NCBI RefSeq assembly: GCF_002608075.1
Contig: NZ_LAHA01000056.1
Coordinates: forward strand, 1 to 33,080
Reading direction: 5' to 3'
Source: Nostoc linckia z4
GTDB taxonomy: Bacteria; Cyanobacteriota; Cyanobacteriia; Cyanobacteriales; Nostocaceae
Length of the DNA stretch: 33,080 bases
Under the pieces are notes generated by a model, which saw only the letters and a program-made list of their open reading frames with translations, made no database searches and was not told the DNA's origin. Positions 7,617-15,056 of the stretch are shown one piece after another. Numbering within the stretch: position 1 is the stretch's first letter; each line of letters begins with the position of its first letter. The translations under genes and the position numbers were made by a program.

Positions 7617-8054
7617 ATGATAGAAATTGTACTATTAAATTCTTTTTTACTACTTTCTCAAGCACCCACACCAGAACGAAAATTTATTGAGTTGAAAAAT
7701 CAATTAGAAAAATTTGGGTTTCAAGTAATAATTCAGTTACCTCCTAAGCGCGGTGCTTATGGATTATTACAGGAAACTACCAAAAAAATTTGGATTAATC
7801 CAGTAGTATTTGACCTACAAATCGGTACTCAAACCATAATTCACGAAGCTGTTCATGCTGCACAAGTATGTGCGGGAAAAGGAAAAATAAAAACTTTAGG
7901 TTTAGACATTCAGCCTATCAATTATGCTCGACCGTTTTTTATGCACTATACGGATATCCACAGGCAAGATTTAGAAAGAGAAGCTTATGCAGTGCAAACT
8001 CAACCTCATAGTTTTGAACTGGTTATGTCTCTTCTTCAAAAACATTGTAAATAA
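7617..8054 (+). CDS. Small HExxH protein, putative metallopeptidase-like
   Basis: A 145-residue protein I cannot assign to a named family. It has a hydrophobic N-terminus (IEIVLLNSFLLLSQA then PTPE) that resembles a short export signal without the usual basic start. The core contains IIHEAVHAAQVC, a zinc-binding HExxH motif at residues 76-80. DLEREAYAVQ about 40 residues later supplies glutamates (120 and 122) that could be the third ligand, as in gluzincin-type peptidases. It is much smaller than most secreted metallopeptidases, so it may be a minimal domain or an inactive relative. There is no strong ribosome site. It stands alone between a hairpin and a repeat element whose first base follows its stop codon. 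Confidence 0.75.
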   Translation: MIEIVLLNSFLLLSQAPTPERKFIELKNQLEKFGFQVIIQLPPKRGAYGLLQETTKKIWINPVVFDLQIGTQTIIHEAVHAAQVCAGKGKIKTLGLDIQPINYARPFFMHYTDIHRQDLEREAYAVQTQPHSFELVMSLLQKHCK

Positions 8055-8136
8055 TTAGGGACTTCCAAGTAAAAAATATTTCATAGAAGACTGTTAACTG
8101 TTGACCGTTGACCGTTGACAGTCAGCAGTCAACAGC
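8055..8136 (+). repeat. Composite dispersed repeat, copy 2
   Basis: It begins TTAGGGACTTCCAAGTAAAA, contains AATATTTCATAGAAGACTG and ends in TGTTGACCGTTGAC heptads followed by their complement. It starts on the base after the stop codon of the HExxH gene. It is a close match to copies at 2904 and 27888. Confidence 0.8.
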
Positions 8137-8195
8137 AGCAAGATTTCACAAATGATTTATACCATTTCTTTGTGAGGCTGCGCCAAATTTTTTTT

Positions 8196-8222
8196 CTTTC
8201 TTTCTTTCTTTCTTTCTTTCTT
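8196..8222. repeat. TTTC microsatellite
   Basis: Seven nearly perfect TTTC units follow a T-run. Tetranucleotide tracts like this are prone to slippage; no gene spans it. Confidence 0.9.
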
Positions 8223-8329
8223 TGTGTCCTTTGCGCCCTTTGCGGTTTGTTCCTCATACAAGGCGAACGCATCTTCATACAGAATTGGTATTAGGACTGC
8301 TATATATAGGAATCCTATTTGATTTTTGT

Positions 8330-8469
8330 AGGACTTAGGCAAAAACTCTCTGAAACTCTTATTCCTCCGTGTCCTCTGTCTTGAAAAGTTCAGAGCGCCG
8401 GCTTCCGGCGCTCCGACTTTTCGCTGCGTCCTCTGCGGTTAGATTTTCCGTTACTTGTGCGTAAGTCCT
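8330..8469. mobile_element. MITE-like element with nested palindrome
   Basis: It starts AGGACTTAGGCAAAAACTCT and ends TTGTGCGTAAGTCCT, imperfect inverted ends shared with 3024-3105. Compared with that copy it carries an extra hairpin at 8383-8422: GAAAAGT and GAGCGCCGG pair with CCGGCGCTC and ACTTTTC. The flanking internal sequence (TGTGTCCTCTG...TGCGTCCTCTG) looks split by the hairpin. It has no coding content. Confidence 0.7.
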
Positions 8470-8786
8470 GTTTTGAACAAAATTCCGTACACTTTACTCT
8501 TTTATAACCCTCTTGCCTGCTTATACAGTTCATTAATCAAATCGGACTGCTATATAAATACTGCTTTTACTGCCAAGCCAGGGAGAAAATTTGCAATTCT
8601 GGTTCGCTTAGCATTAAAGTCAGTGGAGAGCGATCGCACTCATGAGTATTTTGTGAAATCCTATCAAAGAAGATGGGATTTGGCGCTGGCTGTTGGTCTT
8701 TGAGGGTTTTATTAAATTTAATTAGCAATTAGCTATATTACTAATAAACTATTAAATAACTATTGTGCTGAGCATTAAATCAACCT

Positions 8787-9149
8787 ATGCCAAAAACTAA
8801 GTCACCCAAAGCCGATCCAGCTGTTCTCGTGGCGGTTGCTGATTACTTTAAGGTTTTATCAGAAGCAAGCCGATTACAAATTTTGAGCTGTCTGAGGTCG
8901 GGTGCAATGAATGTGATGGAAATTGCCGAGGCCACTGGTTTAGGACAGGCAAATTTATCTAAGCATTTGAAAGTGTTAACTCAGGCTGGAATTTTATCTC
9001 GTCAGCCTAGAGGTACCAGTGCTTATTACGAGATTGTCGATCCAATGATTTTCGAGCTTTGTGAATTAGCGTGCGATCGCATTAGCGAACGCGTCCAACA
9101 GCAGGCTGAAAGCCTAAAAACTCTCCGGGGCAAAACAGCAATTTTTTGA
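8787..9149 (+). CDS. ArsR/SmtB-family winged-helix regulator
   Basis: A 120-residue dimeric DNA-binding regulator. The family core is clear: ADYFKVLSEASRLQILSCL, then the helix-turn-helix MEIAEATGLGQANLSKHLKVL (about residues 44-64) and the wing RQPRGTSAYYEI. The classical metal motif ELCVCD in helix alpha-3 is absent. Cysteines are at 35 (helix 2) and at 92 and 96 (helix 5, FELCELACD), a layout more like thiol/persulfide-sensing BigR/SqrR-type members than arsenic sensors; this is inference only. It lies 49 bases ahead of a small ORF and a pentapeptide-repeat gene on the same strand, likely one operon. Confidence 0.92.
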   Translation: MPKTKSPKADPAVLVAVADYFKVLSEASRLQILSCLRSGAMNVMEIAEATGLGQANLSKHLKVLTQAGILSRQPRGTSAYYEIVDPMIFELCELACDRISERVQQQAESLKTLRGKTAIF

Positions 9150-9198
9150 ACGAGAAAACACACTCAAAATCGAGGGTGATAGTAGGAGCGTATCTAAC

Positions 9199-9453
9199 TT
9201 GTTTTCAGCCCAGTTAATTTGCCAAACTTGGCAACGTCAATATAATCGACTACCAGATGCCTTGATTGTGGAAAATTGCCAGCAAGTGGGAGGGCATTTC
9301 AGCCAGTGCGAAGATGTGAACTCTCCAGGATTCTCCATAGAGTCTGTGATTTTTCAGTCCGTCACAGAACTGATGGCAGAGTTAACCCAACCTCAAAAAC
9401 CAATGCACTTAAACATTGTTGTCCAAAGGAAAAACCCGCTTCAGATAAATTAG
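9199..9453 (+). CDS. Small unknown protein between ArsR and pentapeptide genes
   Basis: An 84-residue ORF starting with TTG at 9199, preceded by AGTAGGAGCG (GGAG at 9185-9188), a plausible ribosome site. I do not recognise it. It holds three cysteines (residues 8, 27, 37), a mixed polar/hydrophobic middle (FSIESVIFQSVTELMAEL) that could form a helix, and a basic end. The frame remains open upstream into the ArsR gene, so its true start is uncertain. It ends 14 bases before the pentapeptide gene. Its reality rests on the ribosome site, the tight spacing and same-strand context; it could also be untranslated leader. Confidence 0.5.
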   Translation: MFSAQLICQTWQRQYNRLPDALIVENCQQVGGHFSQCEDVNSPGFSIESVIFQSVTELMAELTQPQKPMHLNIVVQRKNPLQIN

Positions 9454-9467
9454 AGGTCGTAACGATT

Positions 9468-10181
9468 ATGGACGTGGATGAAATTATCAAACGCTATAAC
9501 GCTGGAGAACGAAGCTTTCAGCGAGTAAATCTCCAAGAAGTAGAGCTCACCAATGCCAATTTCAGAGGTGCAGACTTCAGCAATGCTGATTTACGACAGA
9601 CACGGCTGGGTAAAACCAACTTCAATCAAGCATGTCTGCGGGAGGCAAACCTTAGTGAAGCAATCCTCTGGGGAATCGACTTAAGTGAAGCCGACTTGTG
9701 TGGCGCGATTTTGCGTGAGGCTGATTTGACTGGTGCAAAGCTGGTTCAGACACGCCTAGACAAAGCCAACTTAATCAAAGCTAGTTTGGGTGGTGCTAAT
9801 TTGAATGGTGCAAAACTCTCTGGTTGTCTGTTAATTCAAGCAGACTTTCGCCCCAGTTCCAATCAACGCACAGATTTGGGATACGCTGTTTTAACTGGGG
9901 CAGACTTGAGTTACGCTGACTTGAGAGCAGTTTCACTCCATCATGCCAACTTAGATGCAGCAAAGTTGTGTCGGGCAAATTTGAGCCACACAACATTGTG
10001 GGGAGATTTGGCAACAGATCTCAGTCAAGCAAGTTTGCAAAAAGCAGACTTGAGCTATGCAGATCTTAGTGGTGCGATTCTGCGAAAAGCTAATTTGCAA
10101 GGAGCAGACTTAACAGGGGCAATTCTCACTGACGTTGATTTCCAAGGTGCAATCATGCCTGATGGTACAGTTCATGATTGA
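9468..10181 (+). CDS. Pentapeptide-repeat protein
   Basis: A 237-residue protein built mostly of tandem A(D/N)Lxx repeats from about residue 24 to the end: ANFRGADFSNADLRQ, then ANLSEAILWG, ADLCGAILREADLTGAKL and so on. The repeats fold as a right-handed quadrilateral beta-helix. One break, at about residues 124-136 (FRPSSNQRTDLG), interrupts the ladder and probably makes a loop. The short N-terminal helix MDVDEIIKRYNAGERSFQ is common in cyanobacterial members. No signal peptide or membrane segment is seen. The biochemical role of most cyanobacterial members is unknown. A longer open frame reaches back to 9276 but overlaps the preceding small ORF; the ATG at 9468 with AGAGGTCG before it is preferred. 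Confidence 0.92.
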   Translation: MDVDEIIKRYNAGERSFQRVNLQEVELTNANFRGADFSNADLRQTRLGKTNFNQACLREANLSEAILWGIDLSEADLCGAILREADLTGAKLVQTRLDKANLIKASLGGANLNGAKLSGCLLIQADFRPSSNQRTDLGYAVLTGADLSYADLRAVSLHHANLDAAKLCRANLSHTTLWGDLATDLSQASLQKADLSYADLSGAILRKANLQGADLTGAILTDVDFQGAIMPDGTVHD

Positions 10182-11119
10182 GGATGAGCGATCGCCAAGA
10201 ACAACCATATCATGTCCGGTTGAAAACTTATCATTTAGGAGGCAGGGGTTCTGGGAGCAGGGGTGAAGTGTTATAAAATTTGCTTGAACAAACCTGAAAT
10301 TGTTGGAAGCCCTAAGTGCTTTATTCCACGCCATTACTAAGTATCTGTATATTAAAGTTTGTCTAAAGTTCAGACCATTGCTTGTTTCCAAAACTTTGTA
10401 TTTTGGGACATTAGTCTATTATCAATTTTTATCGGCGTTCCAATTCAGATATTATCTCTGTTGATCGGAAGATTTAAATCTTTACGGCAATAGTATATTG
10501 GTAAAAGTAATAATACTGATAATTTACGCTACATACTATCAGTACTTGAAAATCTATACTAAATTTTTACAATAAAACTCAGCACTCGGATATTAACTTT
10601 ATAATATTTTTCTTAAAAATATTGTTAAATGAAAGGTGCAAAAAAAAGGTAGGAGGATAGGATTCAAAAAATATATAAGTCATTCACACTACCATAAATA
10701 ATGCTCCCAAATAACTTGCTTAATGCTGAAATATATTTTCAGCTATGTGTGCTGCCTTAAATTAAATAGCACAAAATATTAAAACAATTTTTATCTGACC
10801 TTAACTACAAATCAGCCGAAAATGCAACTTCATAAAGACTGATTTTTGAGATAAAAATTAATTTACAGACTCTTTTGGGGTAGACAACAACCAACAGATA
10901 ACAGGGAATAGCGATGGCGACGTTTAGTTGTAGGTCGGAGCTACAGTTTAAAAAAAGATGTTTTTACTAGACGAAAAGCGCGATTCTAAACGGTGTCCTT
11001 GTGACCATGCCATGCTGAAAAAAGTGGGTTTTCCTGTTAATAGTTCCTGTTGTCTCTGAACTATCAGATAGCATCATCCAATAATTTTGAATTGAGGATT
11101 TCACAATTACTACACTTGA
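10182..11119. other. Long gene-free AT-rich region
   Basis: About 940 bases with no supported gene on either strand. A HIP1 site lies at 10187, a GGAGGCAGGGG/GGGAGCAGGGG direct repeat at 10239-10265, and a weak TGTAG/CTACA hairpin near 10929. Codon-like periodicity is not apparent. A small RNA or degraded gene cannot be excluded. Confidence 0.55.
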
Positions 11120-11128
11120 GTGATACTA

Positions 11129-11809
11129 ATGCAACTCTATACACCTATTGAAATTCAACAACTCCAGGAAAACGAAGACCTTCCTTACTTAAATCAAATT
11201 TTAGAGTGGGTTAAAACTTTTTTAGGAAAACCCCATCCACTTTTAGGCAGACCGGGTGCAGTTTGTCCTTTTGTACCTCACTCTATAAGAACCAACAGTA
11301 TTCGTTTGGCAGTTATTCGTAGCAAAGACTTGTATCCAGAACAAATAGAAAATCTTGTCAAACGCTACCGAGATATCTTTCTAGAGATGGATGCTAAAGA
11401 ACAAGAATCAAGAATTAGTAAAGCTTTTTTATTGATATTTCCTGATATCGATATAGAGGATGCGCCGAAAATCATAGACAGCATACAACAAAAACTTAAA
11501 CCTTTGTTTGTCGAATCAGGATTAATGATTGGAGAGTTTCATAAACGCAATCAAAGTCCTGGTTTACATAACCCAGACTTCCGTCCACTACGTAGCCCCG
11601 TACCATTGTTGGCTATCCGATTTATGGTTGAAGCAGACTTGCCTTTTCTTCAAAGTCCTGTCGATTTACATTTACGCATTCGGTATTTGGAAGCTTATTT
11701 AAAGCGGTTTGGCGGTAAATTTACAGATGAAAATAGATTTAAAACTGCCTATCAGGTATTGGCTTTGGCGAAAGCAGAAGTAGAAGCAGCAACCTTAGTG
11801 AGTCATTAG
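11129..11809 (+). CDS. DUF6875-like protein of unknown function
   Basis: A protein of about 226 residues without signal peptide or membrane segments. The segment HPLLGRPGAVCPFVPHSIRTN near residue 34 is its most distinctive feature and resembles the conserved core I associate with DUF6875; the later FMVEADLPFLQ and YLEAYLKRFGGKF segments also look conserved. No catalytic motif is obvious beyond the Cys in AVCPF. A GTG at 11120 would add three residues; the ATG at 11129 is preferred, with GAG 8 bases upstream. Members I recall occur with secondary-metabolite or stress genes, but none is adjacent here. Family name given with moderate confidence, function unknown. Confidence 0.75.
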   Translation: MQLYTPIEIQQLQENEDLPYLNQILEWVKTFLGKPHPLLGRPGAVCPFVPHSIRTNSIRLAVIRSKDLYPEQIENLVKRYRDIFLEMDAKEQESRISKAFLLIFPDIDIEDAPKIIDSIQQKLKPLFVESGLMIGEFHKRNQSPGLHNPDFRPLRSPVPLLAIRFMVEADLPFLQSPVDLHLRIRYLEAYLKRFGGKFTDENRFKTAYQVLALAKAEVEAATLVSH

Positions 11810-11845
11810 AATTTCAATCAACTATGAGTTATCATCTACCTTTGA

Positions 11846-11977
11846 TATAGCGATTCCCACTTCAGTGAGGTAGACAAACTTTTGTTTTTAAAGGCGCAGC
11901 GTCGCAGAGTCACACAGAGGTTTGCCCAATAAGATAAGCGAAGTACTCAGTACCTCAGCAGATTGGGAAACGCTATA
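11846..11977. mobile_element. MITE-like element with TATAGCG ends
   Basis: 132 bp bounded by inverted ends TATAGCGATTCCCA (11846-11859) and TGGGAAACGCTATA (11964-11977), with one mismatch in 14. The interior contains GGCGCAGCGTCGCAGAGTC, related to the widespread cyanobacterial GCGTCTCTGCG-type sequence, and no ORF. Size and ends fit a non-autonomous miniature transposable element. Confidence 0.75.
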
Positions 11978-12218
11978 ACTGATAACCAGTGTCAGGCTTG
12001 TATTGAATTTTTCCAGAAACAACCTACTGTTTTGGCTATTTATTGTGTATCTTGTGTTCCCTGTTTTCTTCTAAAAATTTTCCATCAAAGATTCCAGTGC
12101 GCCACTTCAAACATCACTGAAATCTTGCTTTTGATAACATTTCACTTTATTTATCATAGGAATGAGCGCAGATAAGTAACTCAACCTAAAAAAACGTCAT
12201 ACATAGATGTCAATAAAT

Positions 12219-12352
12219 GTAGTGGCGTGGCAAGGTTAAAATAGTGCATTAGTAAACTCTTGTGGGGTGGGCATCCTGCCCGCCCGGACGGGTGAGGACA
12301 CCCATCCCACAAGAAATTTTATTGCAACATTTAAGGCTTGTCACGCCAGTAG
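12219..12352. repeat. Large nested palindrome
   Basis: The outer arms (GTAGTGGCGTGGCAAGG... and its complement ending CACGCCAGTAG) enclose an inner hairpin 12259-12313: CTTGTGGGGTGGGCATCCTG pairs with the complement ending ATCCCACAAG. Pairing continues almost through the whole element with scattered mismatches, so both strands could fold into one long hairpin. No coding content. Confidence 0.75.
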
Positions 12353-12438
12353 GGTGTGTTATGCCGTAGGCTAACGCACCTCTGTAGACTGTACTATAGC
12401 AATTGAGGTGCGTTACGCTTTGCGATAACGCACCCTAC
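12349..12438. repeat. Palindromic repeat of the TAACGCACC type
   Basis: GTAGGGTGTGTTATGCCG and TAACGCACCT on the left mirror AGGTGCGTTA and GATAACGCACCCTAC on the right, around a 20-base centre. It shares GTAG with the end of the preceding palindrome, so the two elements abut. This sequence type is common in cyanobacterial spacers. Confidence 0.75.
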
Positions 12439-12459
12439 CATTGTTTTATGTTTAATTAA

Positions 12460-12594
12460 GTTGACCTACTTATTAACGTTACCAAAGCATTGGCAGAATC
12501 GGTGAATGTCGATGAGATGGATAATGCGATCGACTATAGCGTAACTCGACTACGGGGCGATCGCCAAAAATTATTTTTTGAAAAAATGATTTAA
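12460..12594 (+). pseudogene. Probable 3' remnant of a small gene
   Basis: An open stretch without a start codon reads VDLLINVTKALAESVNVDEM, continues with DNAIDYSVTRLRGDRQKLFF and ends EKMI followed by TAA at 12592. The amino-acid pattern is protein-like (amphipathic helices, a GDRQKLFFEK end) and contains two HIP1-like sites, unlike the surrounding spacer. It begins right after the palindrome block and a stop codon, so the 5' part may have been lost or replaced by the repeats. Family not recognised. Confidence 0.4.
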
Positions 12595-12697
12595 CTAAAT
12601 AATTTTTTATAGAATTTCTGAGAAATGAATGTTTAAAGTAAAGCTTTTATATTCAAGCTAGTATCATGAATATTAGTTTAAGTTCAGGGTACAATTT

Positions 12698-14011
12698 ATG
12701 TCTGTTGTACATAACAGTGAAATTGCTCGGTTAGTCAAAACTGATTATAATCTCAAAGATTTGCAAAATATTAAATTACTTCTAGAGGAAAAAGGAACAT
12801 TTAATTTCCCTGTTTTAGACAATGGTCTTTTTCCTGCGGCAAGTGTGGCAGATAAAACTAAATATACGGGATATGCAGCTGTATGGATACGTGATAATGT
12901 ATACGTCGCCTATTCTCACTATCTTTTTGGAGAGACTTCCATAGTCATTAATAATATTAAATCTTTGTTCCAATACTTTCAAAAACATCAGATTCGGTTT
13001 GAAAATATTATTAATGCTCAAGTCACTCCCGATCGAGTGATGGAACGTCCTCACATTCGATTTAATGGAGAAAATTTAGAGGAAATTAATCAGTCTTGGG
13101 AACATGCACAAAATGACGCTTTAGGATATTTTTTATGGTTTTCTTGTAAATTAATTAGCGATAAAATTTTAGAGCCAACTCAAGATGAGATTAAAACCTT
13201 AGCACTTTTTCCTTTGTATTTTGATGCTGTTTCTTACTGGGAAGATGAAGATAGCGGCCATTGGGAAGAAACTCCGAAAATCGAAGCTTCTAGTATCGGT
13301 GTTGTTCTTGCATCTCTTAAGGCTCTCAAACAACTAAAAATAGACTATCCTCATATATTCCAAAACTGTAGATATCAAAATAAACTCGTTACAATCGAAC
13401 TTTTAGATAATTTAATTCAGAAGGGCATAGATGCACTGAATAAAATTCTACCTTCAGAATGTATTCAACAAAATAAAGAAAGGCGATATGATTCGGCTTT
13501 ACTTTTTTTGATTTATCCTTTGGAAGTTTTGAACGATTCGATAGCTGGGGTTATTCTTGGAGATGTAATTAATAACTTGCAGGGAAAATATGGGATATCT
13601 AGATATTTAAATGATTCTTTCTGGTGTCGTGACTATACAGATCTTCCTGAAAGTATACGTACAAGCATATCTACAGAACGAGAGCAGTGGCTAAAAGAAA
13701 ATCAGCGTGCTTTAAAACAAGGTGAGGAAGCTCAATGGTGTATTTTCGATCCAATTATTTCCACTATATTTGGTATGAAATTTATCAAAACTCAGCGAAA
13801 GGAGTTTTTAGAAAAGCAAATATTATATCTAAATCGCTCACTCGGACAAATAACAGCAGAGGATTTTCAACTTGGCGGTTTTAAATGTCCTGAGTTGTAC
13901 TATCTCGAAAAAGATAATTACGTACCAAATGATGCAACACCACTATTATGGACACAAGCAAATCTGCGTATAGCTTTGAAAATCATGGAAGAAAGTTTAA
14001 AGCTAAAATAG
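12698..14011 (+). CDS. GH15 / phosphorylase-kinase-like alpha/alpha-barrel protein
   Basis: A 437-residue protein with the six-hairpin toroid fold of glucoamylases and the regulatory subunits of phosphorylase b kinase. The visible hallmarks are AAVWIRDNVYVAYSHYLFG (about 61-78), ESWEHAQNDALGYFLW-like SWEHAQNDALG (133-143), DEDSGHWEETPKIEASSIG (183-201, with glutamates in the position of catalytic acids of GH15) and the closing PLLWTQANLRIAL. There is no signal peptide, so it is cytoplasmic and unlikely to digest external starch. Role inferred: glucan binding, processing or sensing in glycogen metabolism. It is more AT-rich than its neighbours. It stands alone, with repeats before and after. 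Confidence 0.82.
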   Translation: MSVVHNSEIARLVKTDYNLKDLQNIKLLLEEKGTFNFPVLDNGLFPAASVADKTKYTGYAAVWIRDNVYVAYSHYLFGETSIVINNIKSLFQYFQKHQIRFENIINAQVTPDRVMERPHIRFNGENLEEINQSWEHAQNDALGYFLWFSCKLISDKILEPTQDEIKTLALFPLYFDAVSYWEDEDSGHWEETPKIEASSIGVVLASLKALKQLKIDYPHIFQNCRYQNKLVTIELLDNLIQKGIDALNKILPSECIQQNKERRYDSALLFLIYPLEVLNDSIAGVILGDVINNLQGKYGISRYLNDSFWCRDYTDLPESIRTSISTEREQWLKENQRALKQGEEAQWCIFDPIISTIFGMKFIKTQRKEFLEKQILYLNRSLGQITAEDFQLGGFKCPELYYLEKDNYVPNDATPLLWTQANLRIALKIMEESLKLK

Positions 14012-14015
14012 TTCA

Positions 14016-14152
14016 ATAATTCAGTCATTAGTCAGTGGTCATTAGTATTACACCTCGGCTTCCCTCGGTGTAAGCCTGAGCAAAGTCGAAGGCTTACTGG
14101 ATACGATAAATTAAATATAACTACTAATGACTAATGATTAATGACTAATGAC
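14016..14152. repeat. TAATGAC heptad and TAAGCC palindrome cluster
   Basis: CATTAGTCAGTGGTCATTAGT (14023-14043) faces ACTAATGACTAATG... (14123-14152), so the outer parts form an inverted repeat. Between them lies TAAGCCTGAGCAAAGTCGAA with a matching GGCTTA. It could form an extended hairpin after the GH15-like gene. Confidence 0.7.
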
Positions 14153-14229
14153 TCGAAATCCTCGCTGCGTAAAGCTGGGGAATGAGTTAATAAAGAGCGA
14201 TCGCCTTTTTCATACCCAAGCAAATTTTT

Positions 14230-14994
14230 ATGGCAAATACTATTTTAATCACGGATTCTCTAGTTCCCGATCCTATACCCAAACCAAGTATTATTCGTTT
14301 AGAAAATATATATAAAGTCTATGGCACTGGTGAAACTGAAGTCAAAGCACTCAACGATGTGAATTTGACTATCCACGAAGGCGAATATTGTTCAATTATG
14401 GGGCCTTCTGGTTCTGGTAAATCTACAGCCATGAATATTATCGGCTGTCTAGACCGACCCACAGGCGGTCATTATTACTTAGATAATATTGATGTGGCGC
14501 AAATGGACGATAAATCCTTAGCACACATCCGGAATAAAAAACTGGGGTTTGTGTTCCAGCAATTCCATTTATTACCCCAACTTACAGCATTAGAAAATGT
14601 GATGCTGCCAATGGTATATGCTAACGTCAATCCCAAAGAAAGGAGCGATCGCGCCACAGAAGCACTGACACGAGTCGGTTTAGCAAAACGCCTCAACAAC
14701 AAACCAACCCAACTATCAGGGGGACAACAACAAAGGGTAGCGATCGCCCGTGCCATTGTCAACCGTCCCGTAGTCCTCCTGGCCGATGAACCCACCGGCG
14801 CACTTGATTCTCGCACAACCCAAGAGGTTTTAGACATCTTTAGCGAACTCAACGCCAGTGGAATCACCGTTGTTATGGTTACCCACGAACCAGAAGTAGC
14901 GCGTCAAACTCACCGCATCGTTTGGTTCCGCGACGGTGAAGTAGTACACTCTAACTTGACTTCATCTGACTTAACTCAGCTGGTAATGTCTTGA
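14230..14994 (+). CDS. ABC transporter ATP-binding protein, DevA/MacB/LolD type
   Basis: A 254-residue cytoplasmic ATPase subunit. Walker A GPSGSGKST (58-66), Q-loop FQQFHLLP, signature LSGGQQQRVAIARA (162-175), Walker B VVLLADEPTGALD and H-loop VTHEP are all intact, so it should hydrolyse ATP. The sequence class (GTGETEVKALNDVNL, TGALDSRTTQ) is that of MacB/LolD-like ATPases, which in heterocystous cyanobacteria include DevA of the glycolipid exporter. No membrane-fusion or permease gene is next to it, so the partner must be elsewhere; assignment to Dev is not possible. An approximately 20-residue polar N-terminal extension is present. A HIP1 site lies 30 bases upstream. Confidence 0.9.
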   Translation: MANTILITDSLVPDPIPKPSIIRLENIYKVYGTGETEVKALNDVNLTIHEGEYCSIMGPSGSGKSTAMNIIGCLDRPTGGHYYLDNIDVAQMDDKSLAHIRNKKLGFVFQQFHLLPQLTALENVMLPMVYANVNPKERSDRATEALTRVGLAKRLNNKPTQLSGGQQQRVAIARAIVNRPVVLLADEPTGALDSRTTQEVLDIFSELNASGITVVMVTHEPEVARQTHRIVWFRDGEVVHSNLTSSDLTQLVMS

Positions 14995-15000
14995 TAAAGC

Positions 15001-15046
15001 TGTGAGTGTTGACTGCTGACTGTCAACACTCAACAGTCAACAGTTA
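15001..15046. repeat. Heptad repeat hairpin between convergent genes
   Basis: GTGTTGACTGCTGACTGTC faces CAACACTCAACAGTCAACAG, able to form a hairpin between the 3' ends of the ABC ATPase and HCP genes. It may end transcription from both sides. Confidence 0.7.
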
Positions 15047-15056
15047 TCAAATTAAC

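Larger units (their letters stand above)
8137..8786. other. Repeat-rich gene-free region
   Basis: This stretch holds a TTTC microsatellite (8196-8222), cyanobacterial TGTGTCCTTTGCGCCCTTTG repeat sequence (8222-8241), a MITE-like element (8330-8469) and about 300 bases of AT-rich sequence to the ArsR gene. An open frame at 8455-8703 overlaps the MITE end and shows no recognisable domain, so I do not call it. A HIP1 site is at 8631. Confidence 0.6.

Noticed and set aside
8455..8703. 82-codon open frame in the spacer before arsR
   Set aside because: It begins inside the end of a MITE-like element, has no ribosome site and no recognisable domain, though its tail looks faintly protein-like.
8137..8786. 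Possible CRISPR array, from the density of short repeats in this and other spacers
   Set aside because: Heptads, octads and palindromes are adjacent or overlapping with no unique spacers of constant length, and no cas genes are present.
9276..9467. N-terminal extension of the pentapeptide gene
   Set aside because: The longer frame overlaps the preceding small ORF and has no family resemblance; the ATG at 9468 has a ribosome site.
10929..10945. TGTAG/CTACA hairpin as a terminator or small RNA
   Set aside because: Only a 5-bp stem with a 7-base loop; expected often by chance.
11963..12175. 70-codon open frame
   Set aside because: It starts in the right inverted end of the 11846-11977 element, has a non-standard start and an unlikely composition.
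14230..14994. Assignment of the ATPase as devA of the heterocyst glycolipid exporter
   Set aside because: No devB or devC beside it, and many MacB/LolD-like paralogues share the same motifs.
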